This document shows, in pieces, positions 24,639 to 33,380 of a stretch of 46,732 bases of DNA. Every line of letters starts with the position of its first letter. Position 1 is the stretch's first letter. The translations under genes and the position numbers were made by a program. Under the pieces are notes generated by a model that saw nothing but the letters and a program-made list of their open reading frames with translations, did no database searches and was not told where the DNA came from. This DNA comes from an uncultured Lachnospiraceae bacterium (GTDB taxonomy: Bacteria; Bacillota; Clostridia; Lachnospirales; Lachnospiraceae): the NCBI GenBank assembly GCA_905235435.1, contig CAJOLD010000018.1:1-46732 (forward strand). The letters run 5' to 3'.

Positions 24639-27488
24639 TCAGACCGCTTCGGTCCCTGCCTCTTCCGTCTGAGCCTCTACGGCTTCTTCCGCCGCGGCGT
24701 AAACTTTAAGCTGATCGCCGAAGTCGAAGCCGGATACTTTCGTCAGAGGATCTGCAGAATACTTTTCGGTGCGCTCGTCGCTGATCACGCCGGACCAGTT
24801 CAGACCGAACGCGAAGTCATAGGTGTTGCCGGCAGCGTCCACATAGCATTCCATATCTCTGGGAACGTCGCAGATCTGTGCTTCAACAGCGTCCATGGAA
24901 GCGGGCTGCTGGAAGACAAGGAGTCCGGAGGGCTCGTATTCGCCGAGGATGATCCTTGCGACAGCGTCCGGCTTCTGGGCGTTGTAGGAGACGAGGATGA
25001 CGTCGCAGAGCGGTTCCACGTCGGTCCAGACCATTCCGCGCTCCATGGCGACGGAAGCGACGACCGGAATGTCGCCGGCGACAGAGTCCGCGTACTGCAG
25101 GGCCTCAAGGTGACCGTAGTTTGCATCCGCCGGAGCGGTTACGCCCTTATAGGAGCGGTTTTCTTTTACGCCGTTTTCCACAAATCCGGAAAGGGAAGGA
25201 TCGGCTGCGTTTTCTGCCGTGTATTCCCCGTACTGCAGGGAAGCCGGATAGTAGACTTCATCTCCCTCGGGCTCGGTGGGCGGACCAAAGGCCGCGGTCA
25301 GCCAGGAGGAGTAGGAGGCGCTGTAGGCGCCGGTCATTCCGACCAGGATCAGATCGCAGTCCGCGATCTCTTCTTCGGACGCGCGGGTCAGGTCATCCTT
25401 CGTGTAGGTGGGATTCCCGTCCTGACCGGGTTCGCCGGTCGGATCGCCGAGCGTATCGGTGACGACGTCGAAGTACTTTCCGAGCGTATCAAGATCCATG
25501 CCGGGCTGCCAGGACGGCGTGCCCGGGTTGATCCCGAACATCCAGTTGGCGGTAAAGCCGGTGCTGTAGACGTAGGGAACATAGACCTTCGGCTTTTCGC
25601 CCTCGCCATCCGCGGCGGCGATCGTACCGTCGTTCTTGATCATGACCACAGACTGCTGCTGGGTCTCAAGGCCGTAGGCATTCGCGGATTCGCTGGCAAT
25701 GAGCTCGTCCGCAAGGGCGGAGTCGTTGTAGGGCTGATCAAACATGTTCAGGCGCATCATCAGGATAATGTAGTTGCCCGCCGCCTTTGAAAGGATCTCG
25801 TCGGCCTTTTCCTGTCCGACGTTCTCCACAAGGATGCTGTAGCCCTCGGTGATGTTTTCAAGGTTTCCGTAACCGCCGAGAACGTTCACGCCGCGCTCGA
25901 AGCCGAGTGCGATCCGTTCAGGTTCGCTCATGTCCTCAGTGCCCCAGAGGCCGCCGGTCTTTTCGCCCAGTCCTCCGAATACGCCCCAGTCGGTGATCTT
26001 CAGGCTGTCAAAGCCGTATTCGTCCAGAAGGCTGTACATGAACGGGTTGTAAGCGCCGGCATATTCGCCGCCGAAGGTGCTGCCGTCTTTGTCGACGTTG
26101 ATGGCGTACTCGGTCATAATGCCGGAAGATCCGGTCTTGCCGGGAAGGTTGAACACGCCGTCGAAATAGGTGATCAGGTGGGCTTCCAGGTTCTCTCCCG
26201 GGAAGATCGCGTAACGGCCCGCGTAGGTGTGGTCGTCGCGTCCGCCTTCCGTGGAGCCTGCGCCGCCGTAGTGCTTGGTGAAGCAGTAAACGGATTCGCT
26301 GCCCCAGCCGAGATCCTCGCCGTCCTCACTGTAGGTGGACTGCATGGCGTTTACATAGGCGGTAGCGATATCCAGCGTCAGCTGCGGATCCTCGCCGTAG
26401 GTGCCGCCCGCGCGGCTCATGATGGGAGAAGCGATATCGACCTGCGGTCCGAGCAGGGCGGTAACGCCGGCTGCGCGGTACTGCTTTGCGGTCTCATTTC
26501 CGACCGCAGCCGCCAGCTCCGGATCCATCGCCGAGGAGAGAGACAGGCACTCGGCCAGCCCTGAAATGTTCGACGGGTCGATGGAGATCATGGCCGGAAT
26601 GCCGTAATAGCTGCTCTCGGCACCCTCCTGGATGGCATTGGTCCACTTTGCGTGCGCTGCGCCGCCGTTGCTGATGGCACGGCTTACGCCGCCGCGGCCG
26701 CCGTTCGCGAGATAGACCGCGGACGCGTGATCGGCGGGAAGGCGCTCCGTGGTGAAATCGCCGTCCCAGCCGCCGTGTGCCAGGATGACCGCGCGCTCCG
26801 CGCCCTGCATCTGTGACACGAGGTCCCCGGTGCGCTCTTCGTCGGACTTTCTCCAGTCCTCATAGACGTCCAGCGTCCCGTTCTGGTTCAGGTCTTTGAA
26901 GGCATAGCCGTCTTCTTCGATGATCTTCACGCCGGAGACGGAGGAGAGGCCGAGGGTCTCGCCGCCTTCGTTGTCGATCCGGATCCAGCCGTCGTCCGTC
27001 ACGGCGACAGCGTATTTTGCGCCTTCGCCGGGCTCGGGGATGTACTCCTCCACAGCGGCTTCGGTCTGCGGCTGCGTTTCGGCAGTATCACCGCCGCCCG
27101 CATTCTTGTAGGGATCGGAGGTGTCGCCGCCGCCCGCGCTCTTGTAGGGATCGGAGGTGTCGCCGCCGCCCGCGTTCTTGTAGGGATCGGAGGTGTCGCC
27201 GCCGCCCGCGTTCTTATAGGGATCCGAGGTGTCGGCGGAATTGTCCTTGTAGGGATCAGAGGTGTCAGCAGCTTCCTGCGCGGAAGCGGTCTGCGTCCCT
27301 CCGCCGCTCTGCTTGGGCTCTTCCGTCAGGATCAGCTTGTACCGGGCGTCTGTCTCCGGGACAGCTTCTGCCGTCTGCGTACCTTCGCCGGTCCCCGCGT
27401 CCTTGTTCCCGCAGCCCGCGATCATGCCGGCGGCAAGAGAAAGAGCGAGGACAGAAGAAAATACTCTCTTCGCATATTTGTTCTGCAT
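24639..27488 (-). CDS. Surface lipoprotein GH3-family glycosidase
   Basis: 949 residues. The lipobox AGMIAGC (Cys at about 26) predicts a membrane-anchored lipoprotein. A low-complexity linker with five DTSDPYK repeats spans roughly residues 75-135. GH3 domains follow: FKDLNQNGTLDVYEDW, a catalytic barrel with TKHYGGAGSTEGGRDD, and the nucleophile region SLKITDWGVFGG. A C-terminal GH3 part includes AYSASYSSWL and PSGLLVFQQPASMDAVEAQ. It probably hydrolyses beta-linked gluco- or xylo-oligosaccharides at the cell surface. GGAGGAG precedes ATG 27488. It lies between the GtrA gene and the frameshifted GH3 gene and shares their operon. Several motifs are diverged (KHYGG for KHFPG), so activity is probable, not certain. 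Confidence 0.87.
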   Translation of the reverse strand: MQNKYAKRVFSSVLALSLAAGMIAGCGNKDAGTGEGTQTAEAVPETDARYKLILTEEPKQSGGGTQTASAQEAADTSDPYKDNSADTSDPYKNAGGGDTSDPYKNAGGGDTSDPYKSAGGGDTSDPYKNAGGGDTAETQPQTEAAVEEYIPEPGEGAKYAVAVTDDGWIRIDNEGGETLGLSSVSGVKIIEEDGYAFKDLNQNGTLDVYEDWRKSDEERTGDLVSQMQGAERAVILAHGGWDGDFTTERLPADHASAVYLANGGRGGVSRAISNGGAAHAKWTNAIQEGAESSYYGIPAMISIDPSNISGLAECLSLSSAMDPELAAAVGNETAKQYRAAGVTALLGPQVDIASPIMSRAGGTYGEDPQLTLDIATAYVNAMQSTYSEDGEDLGWGSESVYCFTKHYGGAGSTEGGRDDHTYAGRYAIFPGENLEAHLITYFDGVFNLPGKTGSSGIMTEYAINVDKDGSTFGGEYAGAYNPFMYSLLDEYGFDSLKITDWGVFGGLGEKTGGLWGTEDMSEPERIALGFERGVNVLGGYGNLENITEGYSILVENVGQEKADEILSKAAGNYIILMMRLNMFDQPYNDSALADELIASESANAYGLETQQQSVVMIKNDGTIAAADGEGEKPKVYVPYVYSTGFTANWMFGINPGTPSWQPGMDLDTLGKYFDVVTDTLGDPTGEPGQDGNPTYTKDDLTRASEEEIADCDLILVGMTGAYSASYSSWLTAAFGPPTEPEGDEVYYPASLQYGEYTAENAADPSLSGFVENGVKENRSYKGVTAPADANYGHLEALQYADSVAGDIPVVASVAMERGMVWTDVEPLCDVILVSYNAQKPDAVARIILGEYEPSGLLVFQQPASMDAVEAQICDVPRDMECYVDAAGNTYDFAFGLNWSGVISDERTEKYSADPLTKVSGFDFGDQLKVYAAAEEAVEAQTEEAGTEAV
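27085..27267 (-). repeat. 36-bp tandem repeat coding for the DTSDPYK(N/S)AGGG linker
   Basis: Four 36-bp units (27085-27120, 27121-27156, 27157-27192, 27193-27228) and a diverged 33-bp unit (27229-27261). They encode repeats of DTSDPYK followed by NAGGG, SAGGG or DNSA. The middle units are almost identical at DNA level, indicating recent copy-number change. Confidence 0.92.
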
Positions 27489-27549
27489 GGTCTCCTCCTT
27501 TTTTGTTGATGTGAAAAGAGTTTATGTGAACAGGTCCATTGCCTTTGGA

Positions 27550-28119
27550 TCACGCTTTTTCCTTCTTCTTTCCGAAACCTTCGGAGAAGATGGTCTTATC
27601 GATCGCGAAAATGATGATCATGGATACGCCGCCCGTCACGACGGTCGTTACGATATTGCGGATCCCGTCCGGCAGGTTAAACGCCGCCGTGACCGGGTTC
27701 CAGATACAGGTAAACAGGTTCATGATGAAGAACACACCCAGAGCGCCGGCAAAATGGCACAGGATCTGCGGGAGCACCGGCCCCTTGCTGCGGAAGGTCA
27801 CGTTGCGCTGCAGCGGGAAGTTGATGCATTCGCCGATGATGATGGACGTGAAGTTCGCCAGTGTAAAGGCAAGTCCGCCGTCCTCCAGGCTGTTGCCGAT
27901 GACGGCAAGCGTGAGGGGTACGCCGAAGAGCTGGACCTTGATCCCGGGCCACGCCCAGGCAACGTCCCCGACCATGCCGTGGAAAAATTTCGGAAGGAAG
28001 GTCAGCAGTCCCCACTTCAGAAAGGTGACAACATAGCTGAAGATCAGAAAGAGCCCGCCTTCCCGGATCCACTTCGCGGCACCGGGGTGTTTCTCCGTAA
28101 AACTGTTCCAGAATGACAT
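27550..28119 (-). CDS. GtrA-like membrane protein
   Basis: 189 residues with four predicted helices, a GtrA/DPMS-type domain (FLIFSYVVTFLKWGLLTFLP, IIIGECINFPLQRNVTFRSKG, and a last helix before a Lys-rich tail). The FPLQRNVTF stretch is the family signature. GtrA proteins are thought to move lipid-linked sugars across the membrane or assist surface glycan modification. It lies between two GH3 genes, 20 bases after the first, with GGAGGAG before the ATG. The role of a flippase-like protein in a glycosidase operon is unclear. Confidence 0.83.
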   Translation of the reverse strand: MSFWNSFTEKHPGAAKWIREGGLFLIFSYVVTFLKWGLLTFLPKFFHGMVGDVAWAWPGIKVQLFGVPLTLAVIGNSLEDGGLAFTLANFTSIIIGECINFPLQRNVTFRSKGPVLPQILCHFAGALGVFFIMNLFTCIWNPVTAAFNLPDGIRNIVTTVVTGGVSMIIIFAIDKTIFSEGFGKKKEKA

Positions 28120-28139
28120 ATTCGATCTCCTCCGTTTAT

Positions 28140-30572
28140 TTATGACTGTTCCCGAAGCTGCTTTTCATAGGCTTTGTTTTGCTTTTTGTTTCTGAAGAAA
28201 CCGCTGATCACCGTTCCCAGTCCGCTGAAGAAATGGCCGTTCACGATCTTTACGATGCCTTCCGTCATCTCCTTGGATACCATTCCGCCGGACATCTTGC
28301 AGATGGCCCGGAACGGCATGTTGTAGATGAAGAGGATGTTGAGGTCCGGAGCGCCGGCGGCGTCCGCCTTCTTTTTCTTTCCGTCCAGAATCCTGAAGAT
28401 CAGTCTGGCAAGGCCGCTCCGCGCGTTCTGCATCTGGCAGATCGCGTCGTTCTCCGTGAGGACCCTTCCCCACCTGCCGTCCGGAATGTCATGTCCCAGA
28501 AGCTTAAGATACTCGTCGTCCCCCACCTGGAGGATCTTTCCGCTGTAGTAGGAGGGCATTGAGGCCTCATCATAGGGAAGCGGCGCCCCGCTGTCTTTGA
28601 CGGCAAAGGACTGCTGCAGCCGGATATCGGCGACGCTCGCGCCGATCATGATGCTGTAATCGCCGCCTTCGACCTCCCAGCGGTCCGTCTTCACATTGAA
28701 ATAGCGGAAGGTGTATTCGTCGAACGGGATGGTCACCTGCGCGCTCTGCCCGGCATCCAGGAAGACCTTCGCAAAGCCCTTCAGCTCCTTTGCGGGCCGG
28801 AAGACCTTTGCGCCCGGGAGCCCCACATAGAGCTGCGCGATCTCCGCGCCGGCCCTGCAGCCCGTATTCTTTACGGTAAAGGAAACGCCCTGATCCGTGA
28901 CTGCAAGGCCCGCATAGTCGAAGGTCGTGTAGGAGAGACCGAAGCCGAAGGGATACTTTACGGTCACGCCTGCGGTATCGTAATACCGGTAGCCGATGAA
29001 CGGTCCCTCGCGGTGCTCGGTATTGCGCTCCGCGGCGGGATAGTAGTGGATGACCGGGTTTTCCTCAAAGACGACCGGGTAGGTCTCCGCCAGCTTTCCG
29101 GAGGGGGCCTCCCTGCCGGTAAGCAGGTCCATCATGGCGCCCGCGCCGGCCTGGCCGGTGAGGTAGCCGTGCAGGATGCCCTTCAGATGTCCTTCCCACG
29201 GCATCTCGATGGGGGAGCCGGCGCTGAGTACGCCGACGATGTTCTCGTTGACTGCGCGCATGGCCGCAAGCACGTCGACCATGTTCTGCGGGATCTTCAG
29301 GTGCGTGCGGTCAAGTCCCTCGGACTCGCTCATCTCATTGAGGCCGAAGAAGTAGAGGACCACATCGGCGGCGGAGGCAAGTCCGGCAGCCTCCTTCAGA
29401 AGAGCCTCATCCGCGCTGCCGTCGCGCCGGTAGCCCCGGGACATTCCCGCGACCTCCAGATCGTCCGCGTAGTCCGCAAGGACCTTCTCGATCGTATCCA
29501 GGAAGGTGTTGTTGACGGCGGAGGAGCCGGCGCCCTGATAGCGGGGATCATAGGCGAAATCGCCGATCACGGCCACTTTTGTTCCCTTTTTCAGCGGGAG
29601 GATGCCGTCCTCGTTTTTCAGCAGCACGGCGCACTGCGCGGCCGCGCGGCGGGCGATGGCGTGATGCTCTTTTTTGTCAAACTCCGCAGGCGCGTTCTTT
29701 CTCGCTTCGGCGGTCTCCAGGACGGCGTCCAGCAGCGTATCCACGCGCGCGTCGATCTCCTCTTCGGAGAGCCGTCCTTCTTTTACCGCGGCGATCAGCT
29801 GTCTGGCCGAATCGAGACCGGGGTTCGGCATCTCCAGTTCGGAGCCGGCCTTCACGCCGGCCGTGTGGTCGTTGGAGCCGCCCCAGTCGGTGACGACCAT
29901 GCCGTCATAACCCCACTCGCCGCGGAGGATATCTTTCAGAAGGTGTTCATTCTCATTCGTATAGGTCCCGTTCACCTGGTTGTAGCTGGTCATCAGGGCC
30001 TTTACGCCGCCTTCTTTGACGGCGATCTCAAACTGTGTCAGGTAGATCTCGCGGAGCGTCCGCTCATCGACGACCGCATTGACAGCCATGCGGCGCTCCT
30101 CCTGGGAATTGACCGCGAAGTGCTTTGCGCACGCCCTGACCCCCTGTGACTGCACGCCGCGGATGTAGCCGCTGGCCATGCGCCCCGCCTGGATGGGATC
30201 CTCCGAATAATACTCGAAGTTCCTTCCGCAGAGCGGGCTCCGCTTCATATTCATGCCCGGGCCGAGCAGGATCTGTACGTTTTCCGACAGCGCTTCTTCG
30301 CCGAGCATCCTGCCGATGTCCTCCGCCAGGCCGGGATCCCAGCTGTTCGCGACCGTAGCTGCCGAAGGAACGCAGGTGGCCGGCAGGGAAGGATTGATCC
30401 CGAGGTGATCTCCGGCGCCTGCCTGTCTGCGCACTCCGCTGGGGCCGTCGGAAAGGAACATCTCAGGGATCTGCAGTCTGGGGATATCCCAGGTCTGCCA
30501 TTCGCCTTTTCCGCCGAGAAGAGCGGCTTTCTCTTCCAGCGTCAGTTTTTCGACCAAGTCTTGATGCTTCAT
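28140..30572 (-). CDS. Cytoplasmic GH3 beta-glucosidase-type enzyme
   Basis: 810 residues, no signal peptide. Standard GH3 order: catalytic barrel (LSDGPSGVR at the start, CGRNFEYYSEDP, CAKHFAVNSQE, nucleophile Asp in GMVVTDWGGSND), then the alpha/beta sandwich (CAVLLKNEDGILPL), Fn3-like domain (PFGFGLSYTTFDY, then AEIAQLYVG), and an extra C-terminal segment of about 120 residues not typical of the family. It would remove non-reducing beta-linked glucose or xylose from imported oligosaccharides. It is the first GH3 of the operon, starting 4 bases after AGGAGG. An intact GRNFEYYSEDP here is a useful contrast to the broken motif in the third GH3. Confidence 0.93.
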   Translation of the reverse strand: MKHQDLVEKLTLEEKAALLGGKGEWQTWDIPRLQIPEMFLSDGPSGVRRQAGAGDHLGINPSLPATCVPSAATVANSWDPGLAEDIGRMLGEEALSENVQILLGPGMNMKRSPLCGRNFEYYSEDPIQAGRMASGYIRGVQSQGVRACAKHFAVNSQEERRMAVNAVVDERTLREIYLTQFEIAVKEGGVKALMTSYNQVNGTYTNENEHLLKDILRGEWGYDGMVVTDWGGSNDHTAGVKAGSELEMPNPGLDSARQLIAAVKEGRLSEEEIDARVDTLLDAVLETAEARKNAPAEFDKKEHHAIARRAAAQCAVLLKNEDGILPLKKGTKVAVIGDFAYDPRYQGAGSSAVNNTFLDTIEKVLADYADDLEVAGMSRGYRRDGSADEALLKEAAGLASAADVVLYFFGLNEMSESEGLDRTHLKIPQNMVDVLAAMRAVNENIVGVLSAGSPIEMPWEGHLKGILHGYLTGQAGAGAMMDLLTGREAPSGKLAETYPVVFEENPVIHYYPAAERNTEHREGPFIGYRYYDTAGVTVKYPFGFGLSYTTFDYAGLAVTDQGVSFTVKNTGCRAGAEIAQLYVGLPGAKVFRPAKELKGFAKVFLDAGQSAQVTIPFDEYTFRYFNVKTDRWEVEGGDYSIMIGASVADIRLQQSFAVKDSGAPLPYDEASMPSYYSGKILQVGDDEYLKLLGHDIPDGRWGRVLTENDAICQMQNARSGLARLIFRILDGKKKKADAAGAPDLNILFIYNMPFRAICKMSGGMVSKEMTEGIVKIVNGHFFSGLGTVISGFFRNKKQNKAYEKQLREQS

Positions 30573-30614
30573 GATGCCTCCTTCCGTAAAAACAATGATG
30601 TACTTTACTTATAC

Positions 30615-30640
30615 AAAAAAAGGACGCCCCGGGGCGTCCT
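30615..30640 (-). terminator. Intrinsic terminator between the kinase and the GH3 operon
   Basis: On the minus strand the palindrome AGGACGCCCCGGGGCGTCCT (30640-30621) is followed by TTTTTTT (to 30615). It lies 25 bases after the histidine kinase stop and 43 bases before the GH3 start, so GH3 transcription needs read-through or a promoter in the short gap. Confidence 0.88.
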
Positions 30641-30664
30641 CTGGCATAAACTGCATGAAATGAG

Positions 30665-32005
30665 TCACGAATTGCAGGTGGTCTGAATGGAAAGCGGAAG
30701 GAGTACGGAGACACAGAACATGCCGTCCGAGCAGGAGAAAGCGGCTTCTCCTCCGTATTTCCGCGCTGTCTGGCGGATGCTTTTTACGCCGAAGCCGTGA
30801 AAGCTGCTGTCCTTTGCGGAGACGGGCATGCCGTCCTCAAAGGCGGGGGCGTCCGCGCAGGTGTTGCGCATCTGAATCATCACGAAGTCCTTTTTCCTTG
30901 ACACGGTCAGGTGGATGAACCTGCGGGAGGGGTCTTCCACCAGCGCCGCCGCCTCAATGGCGTTGTCGAGCGCGTTGCCGAAAAGGGTGCAGATATCCCG
31001 GACGGAGAGGACCTCGATCAGCTGCCCGTCGCATACGCAGGTGAAGGTGATCCCGCTGCGGTTCATCCTTCCCTCTTTACCGGCAATGATGGTGTTCAGC
31101 ACCGGATTGCCGGTGTCCGTCTCGGGCCTGTACTCCTGCAGCTCCTTTTCCATGGCGCTGATCCAGGCTTCCCTTGCCGCTGGGTCCGTCTCCGCCCGAA
31201 GTCCCGCGATCTCGTGCTTCAGATCATGGTACTTGCGGTTGATCAGGTCGATGGATTCCTGATAGTTGCGGTACTGGCTGTACTGCAGACGGAGAACGTG
31301 CTCCATCTCCAGCATCTCCTCCCGCACGGCCTGTTCGTGCAGATGGATCAGGTAGAAGAACAGTGCGCAGAGCCCGCAGAGATCGATGATGGTCCGGACA
31401 TAGTGAAGCGCCCCGATCCCCTCGACCGCGAGGGGTCCCGCGGAGAGCATAAAGCTGATGTTGCTGAGCGTGAAGGTCAGCAGGACAAGGAGACCGCAGA
31501 AGGCGGCGTCCTTCGGTCGGAGCTCCGGATAGCTCCTGCCCCGGATGATCCGGGTGCAGATATAATACAGCAGGGAAAAAAGAAGCGCGTAGATCATCAG
31601 GATGAGGCAGACCTGCGCCGGCAGCGGGAGCACATGGAAGATGTTTCCGGTGCCGAAGAGCTGCCATGCGAAGGAGGCCGCAAATTCCGCGGACTGAAAG
31701 GACAGAAAGGTAAGGATCAGACAGTCGGTCGCGGACCTGTCCGCGCAGATGAAGATAAAGGCGAACATGAGGAGGAAGGCGGCCAGCATAAAAATGTGCC
31801 ACCAGATCATCCTCGCTCCTCCGGTCGCGACAAGGAAGACAGACTGCAGGATGAGAAAGCCTGCGCTGATCGCGGCGAAGCGCCATCCCCCGGCCCGGTC
31901 CCGCCTTTTAAACAGGAGGATGAAGACCAGGCAGGCAGCCCATTCCGCCAGCGCGGTATATATTCTGGGGATATCAGGTTCTACGGTGGTTAGTAAGAGA
32001 GACAT
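30665..32005 (-). CDS. GHKL-type sensor histidine kinase (AgrC-like)
   Basis: 446 residues. Six or seven membrane helices fill residues 1-220, followed by a coiled segment and the H-box NRKYHDLKHEI (His260). The N-box is LFGNALDNAIEAA (344-353) and the G-box is GFGVKSI near 408. This architecture matches Firmicute kinases that respond to peptides or other extracellular cues and pair with LytTR regulators. The partner gene is immediately upstream. No AgrB/AgrD genes or obvious peptide precursor lie nearby. It may control the adjacent GH3 genes, an inference from position. Confidence 0.88.
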   Translation of the reverse strand: MSLLLTTVEPDIPRIYTALAEWAACLVFILLFKRRDRAGGWRFAAISAGFLILQSVFLVATGGARMIWWHIFMLAAFLLMFAFIFICADRSATDCLILTFLSFQSAEFAASFAWQLFGTGNIFHVLPLPAQVCLILMIYALLFSLLYYICTRIIRGRSYPELRPKDAAFCGLLVLLTFTLSNISFMLSAGPLAVEGIGALHYVRTIIDLCGLCALFFYLIHLHEQAVREEMLEMEHVLRLQYSQYRNYQESIDLINRKYHDLKHEIAGLRAETDPAAREAWISAMEKELQEYRPETDTGNPVLNTIIAGKEGRMNRSGITFTCVCDGQLIEVLSVRDICTLFGNALDNAIEAAALVEDPSRRFIHLTVSRKKDFVMIQMRNTCADAPAFEDGMPVSAKDSSFHGFGVKSIRQTARKYGGEAAFSCSDGMFCVSVLLPLSIQTTCNS

Positions 32006-32055
32006 ATCGTTTCCGCTTTCTTTTCTGAACGGGCATGATGTCCCGGGCGTTTTCT

Positions 32056-32760
32056 CTAGTGAAGATCTGCCATTTCGACAAGGATGCGCATAAGATCATT
32101 CTTTCTTGTGCGGCTGACGGGAAGAGGCATCCCGTCCACGATACAGTCGTTCCCCCGGACGGAGGAGACGTGCATCAGGTTGACCAGGTATCCCTTATGG
32201 ATACGGAAAAAATGGCTGCCGCCAAGCCGGTCCTCCGCCTCCGCCATATTCTGGCGGACCGTGTGCTCACCCTGCTTTGTGTGGTAGATCAGGTTGTGGC
32301 CGATGCTTTCCACATAGGTGATGCTGTCCGTCTCCAGACGAAGGAAACCGGACGCGGACCGGAGTGTGATCTTCTCCGCTGACGGCGCGGGGATCCGCTC
32401 GATGGCGCGCAGGAGCGCATCCTTGAGCGCGTAGTAGTTCAGAGGCTTTAAGATATAATCCAGCGCGTTTACGCGGTAGCCCCGGACCGCGTAATCCACG
32501 CGGTTCGTGATAAAGATGATGACCACGGCGTCATCCCGCTCCCGGATGCGCTGCGCGGCCGTCATGCCGTCCATAAACCGCATCTGGATGTCCATCAGGA
32601 TGATGTCGATCCCGCCGGCGTAATCCTCGGCGATCTCATCCCCGTCCGTATAATGGAGGATCTTCAGCATATTCCCGGTCTCTTCGGAGAACCGTGAAAG
32701 GAAAGAATCGAGCTCCTCCGCGTATCTTTTTTCATCTTCTACAACAGCGACCCTGATCAT
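32056..32760 (-). CDS. LytTR-family response regulator
   Basis: 234 residues. A receiver domain with acidic pair E9/D-E (VVEDE) and phosphoacceptor Asp57 (ILMDIQM) is followed by a LytTR DNA-binding domain (about 130-230), including ITYVESIGHNLIYHT and HKGYLVNLMHVSSV. I choose ATG 32760, 7 bases after GGGAGG; an in-frame ATG at 32766 abuts that site. LytTR regulators bind paired direct repeats upstream of target promoters. Its gene precedes the kinase gene by 50 bases. Confidence 0.9.
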   Translation of the reverse strand: MIRVAVVEDEKRYAEELDSFLSRFSEETGNMLKILHYTDGDEIAEDYAGGIDIILMDIQMRFMDGMTAAQRIRERDDAVVIIFITNRVDYAVRGYRVNALDYILKPLNYYALKDALLRAIERIPAPSAEKITLRSASGFLRLETDSITYVESIGHNLIYHTKQGEHTVRQNMAEAEDRLGGSHFFRIHKGYLVNLMHVSSVRGNDCIVDGMPLPVSRTRKNDLMRILVEMADLH

Positions 32761-32810
32761 GAGCATTCCTCCCGCAGGCAGCAGGTCCTGTCCATACTTG
32801 GAACACCTTT

Positions 32811-32839
32811 ATTATAATGAAAAAACGCGGATCTGGAAA
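32811..32839 (-). promoter_or_regulatory. Promoter of the two-component operon
   Basis: On the minus strand: TTTCCA (32839-32834), 17 bases, TATAAT (32816-32811). The -10 box is perfect, the -35 box matches at 4 of 6. Confidence 0.6.
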
Positions 32840-32929
32840 GTGTTTATGCTGTCAGGATTTTTCAACACCTCCCCTGCTAAGATGGGATCATCAGATAAAG
32901 GAAAACAAAGAAAACGGGAGGCGAAAGAT

Positions 32930-33031
32930 ATGAAGGGATATAACACGGAAGACGGATACATGGGACTGGTCTGCGGAAGGTATCTGCTGTTCGCCAGCGA
33001 GGCCGACTACCTGGACTACATGGCCGATTGA
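32930..33031 (+). CDS. Small hypothetical protein, 33 residues
   Basis: MKGYNTEDGYMGLV, then CGRYLLFASEADYLDYMAD. GGGAGG lies 8 bases before ATG 32930, an ideal ribosome binding site. The pattern of G-x-Y-x-L-F-A-S-E-x-D-Y is acidic and aromatic-rich, with no signal or membrane helix. I believe similar short proteins occur in other Clostridia, but cannot confirm this. It is followed 44 bases later by another small gene, and both are divergent from the two-component operon. Confidence 0.6.
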   Translation: MKGYNTEDGYMGLVCGRYLLFASEADYLDYMAD

Positions 33032-33075
33032 ATTTGATCAAAAATAAGGGGACAAAGGGAATAGGGGGAGAAAAA

Positions 33076-33273
33076 ATGAACGCACATATCGAATTTGACG
33101 ATTTTGGAGAATATATTGAAGTTCTTGACGATTTTTACAGTGAGCAGGACTTCCGGCCGGCGAAGGCGGAAAGGAGAGAAGCGAGCGCGCGCAGGATCCT
33201 GAGAGGCCTTCTCTATACCCTCGCCGCAATGACGGTCATGGCCACAACGACATCCTTTGCGGTCCTTCCCTGA
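33076..33273 (+). CDS. Small single-pass membrane protein, 65 residues, unknown
   Basis: An acidic N-terminal half (IEFDDFGEYIEVLDDFYSEQ) is followed by a basic stretch (KAERREASARR) and one hydrophobic helix (ILRGLLYTLAAMTVMATTTS) near the C-terminus. The charge pattern suggests the N-terminus stays in the cytoplasm. A G-rich site (GGGGGAG) precedes ATG 33076. I do not recognise a family. Position after the 33-residue gene suggests co-transcription. Confidence 0.6.
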   Translation: MNAHIEFDDFGEYIEVLDDFYSEQDFRPAKAERREASARRILRGLLYTLAAMTVMATTTSFAVLP

Positions 33274-33380
33274 GGGCGCGGCCTGCGGCCGGCTTTCGGG
33301 GAATGGAAAAATCCTCCGATCTGTAGTACACTGTTACGGAAACAGCCGGAACAGGAACACGGACTTTCGGGAGAATGGCG

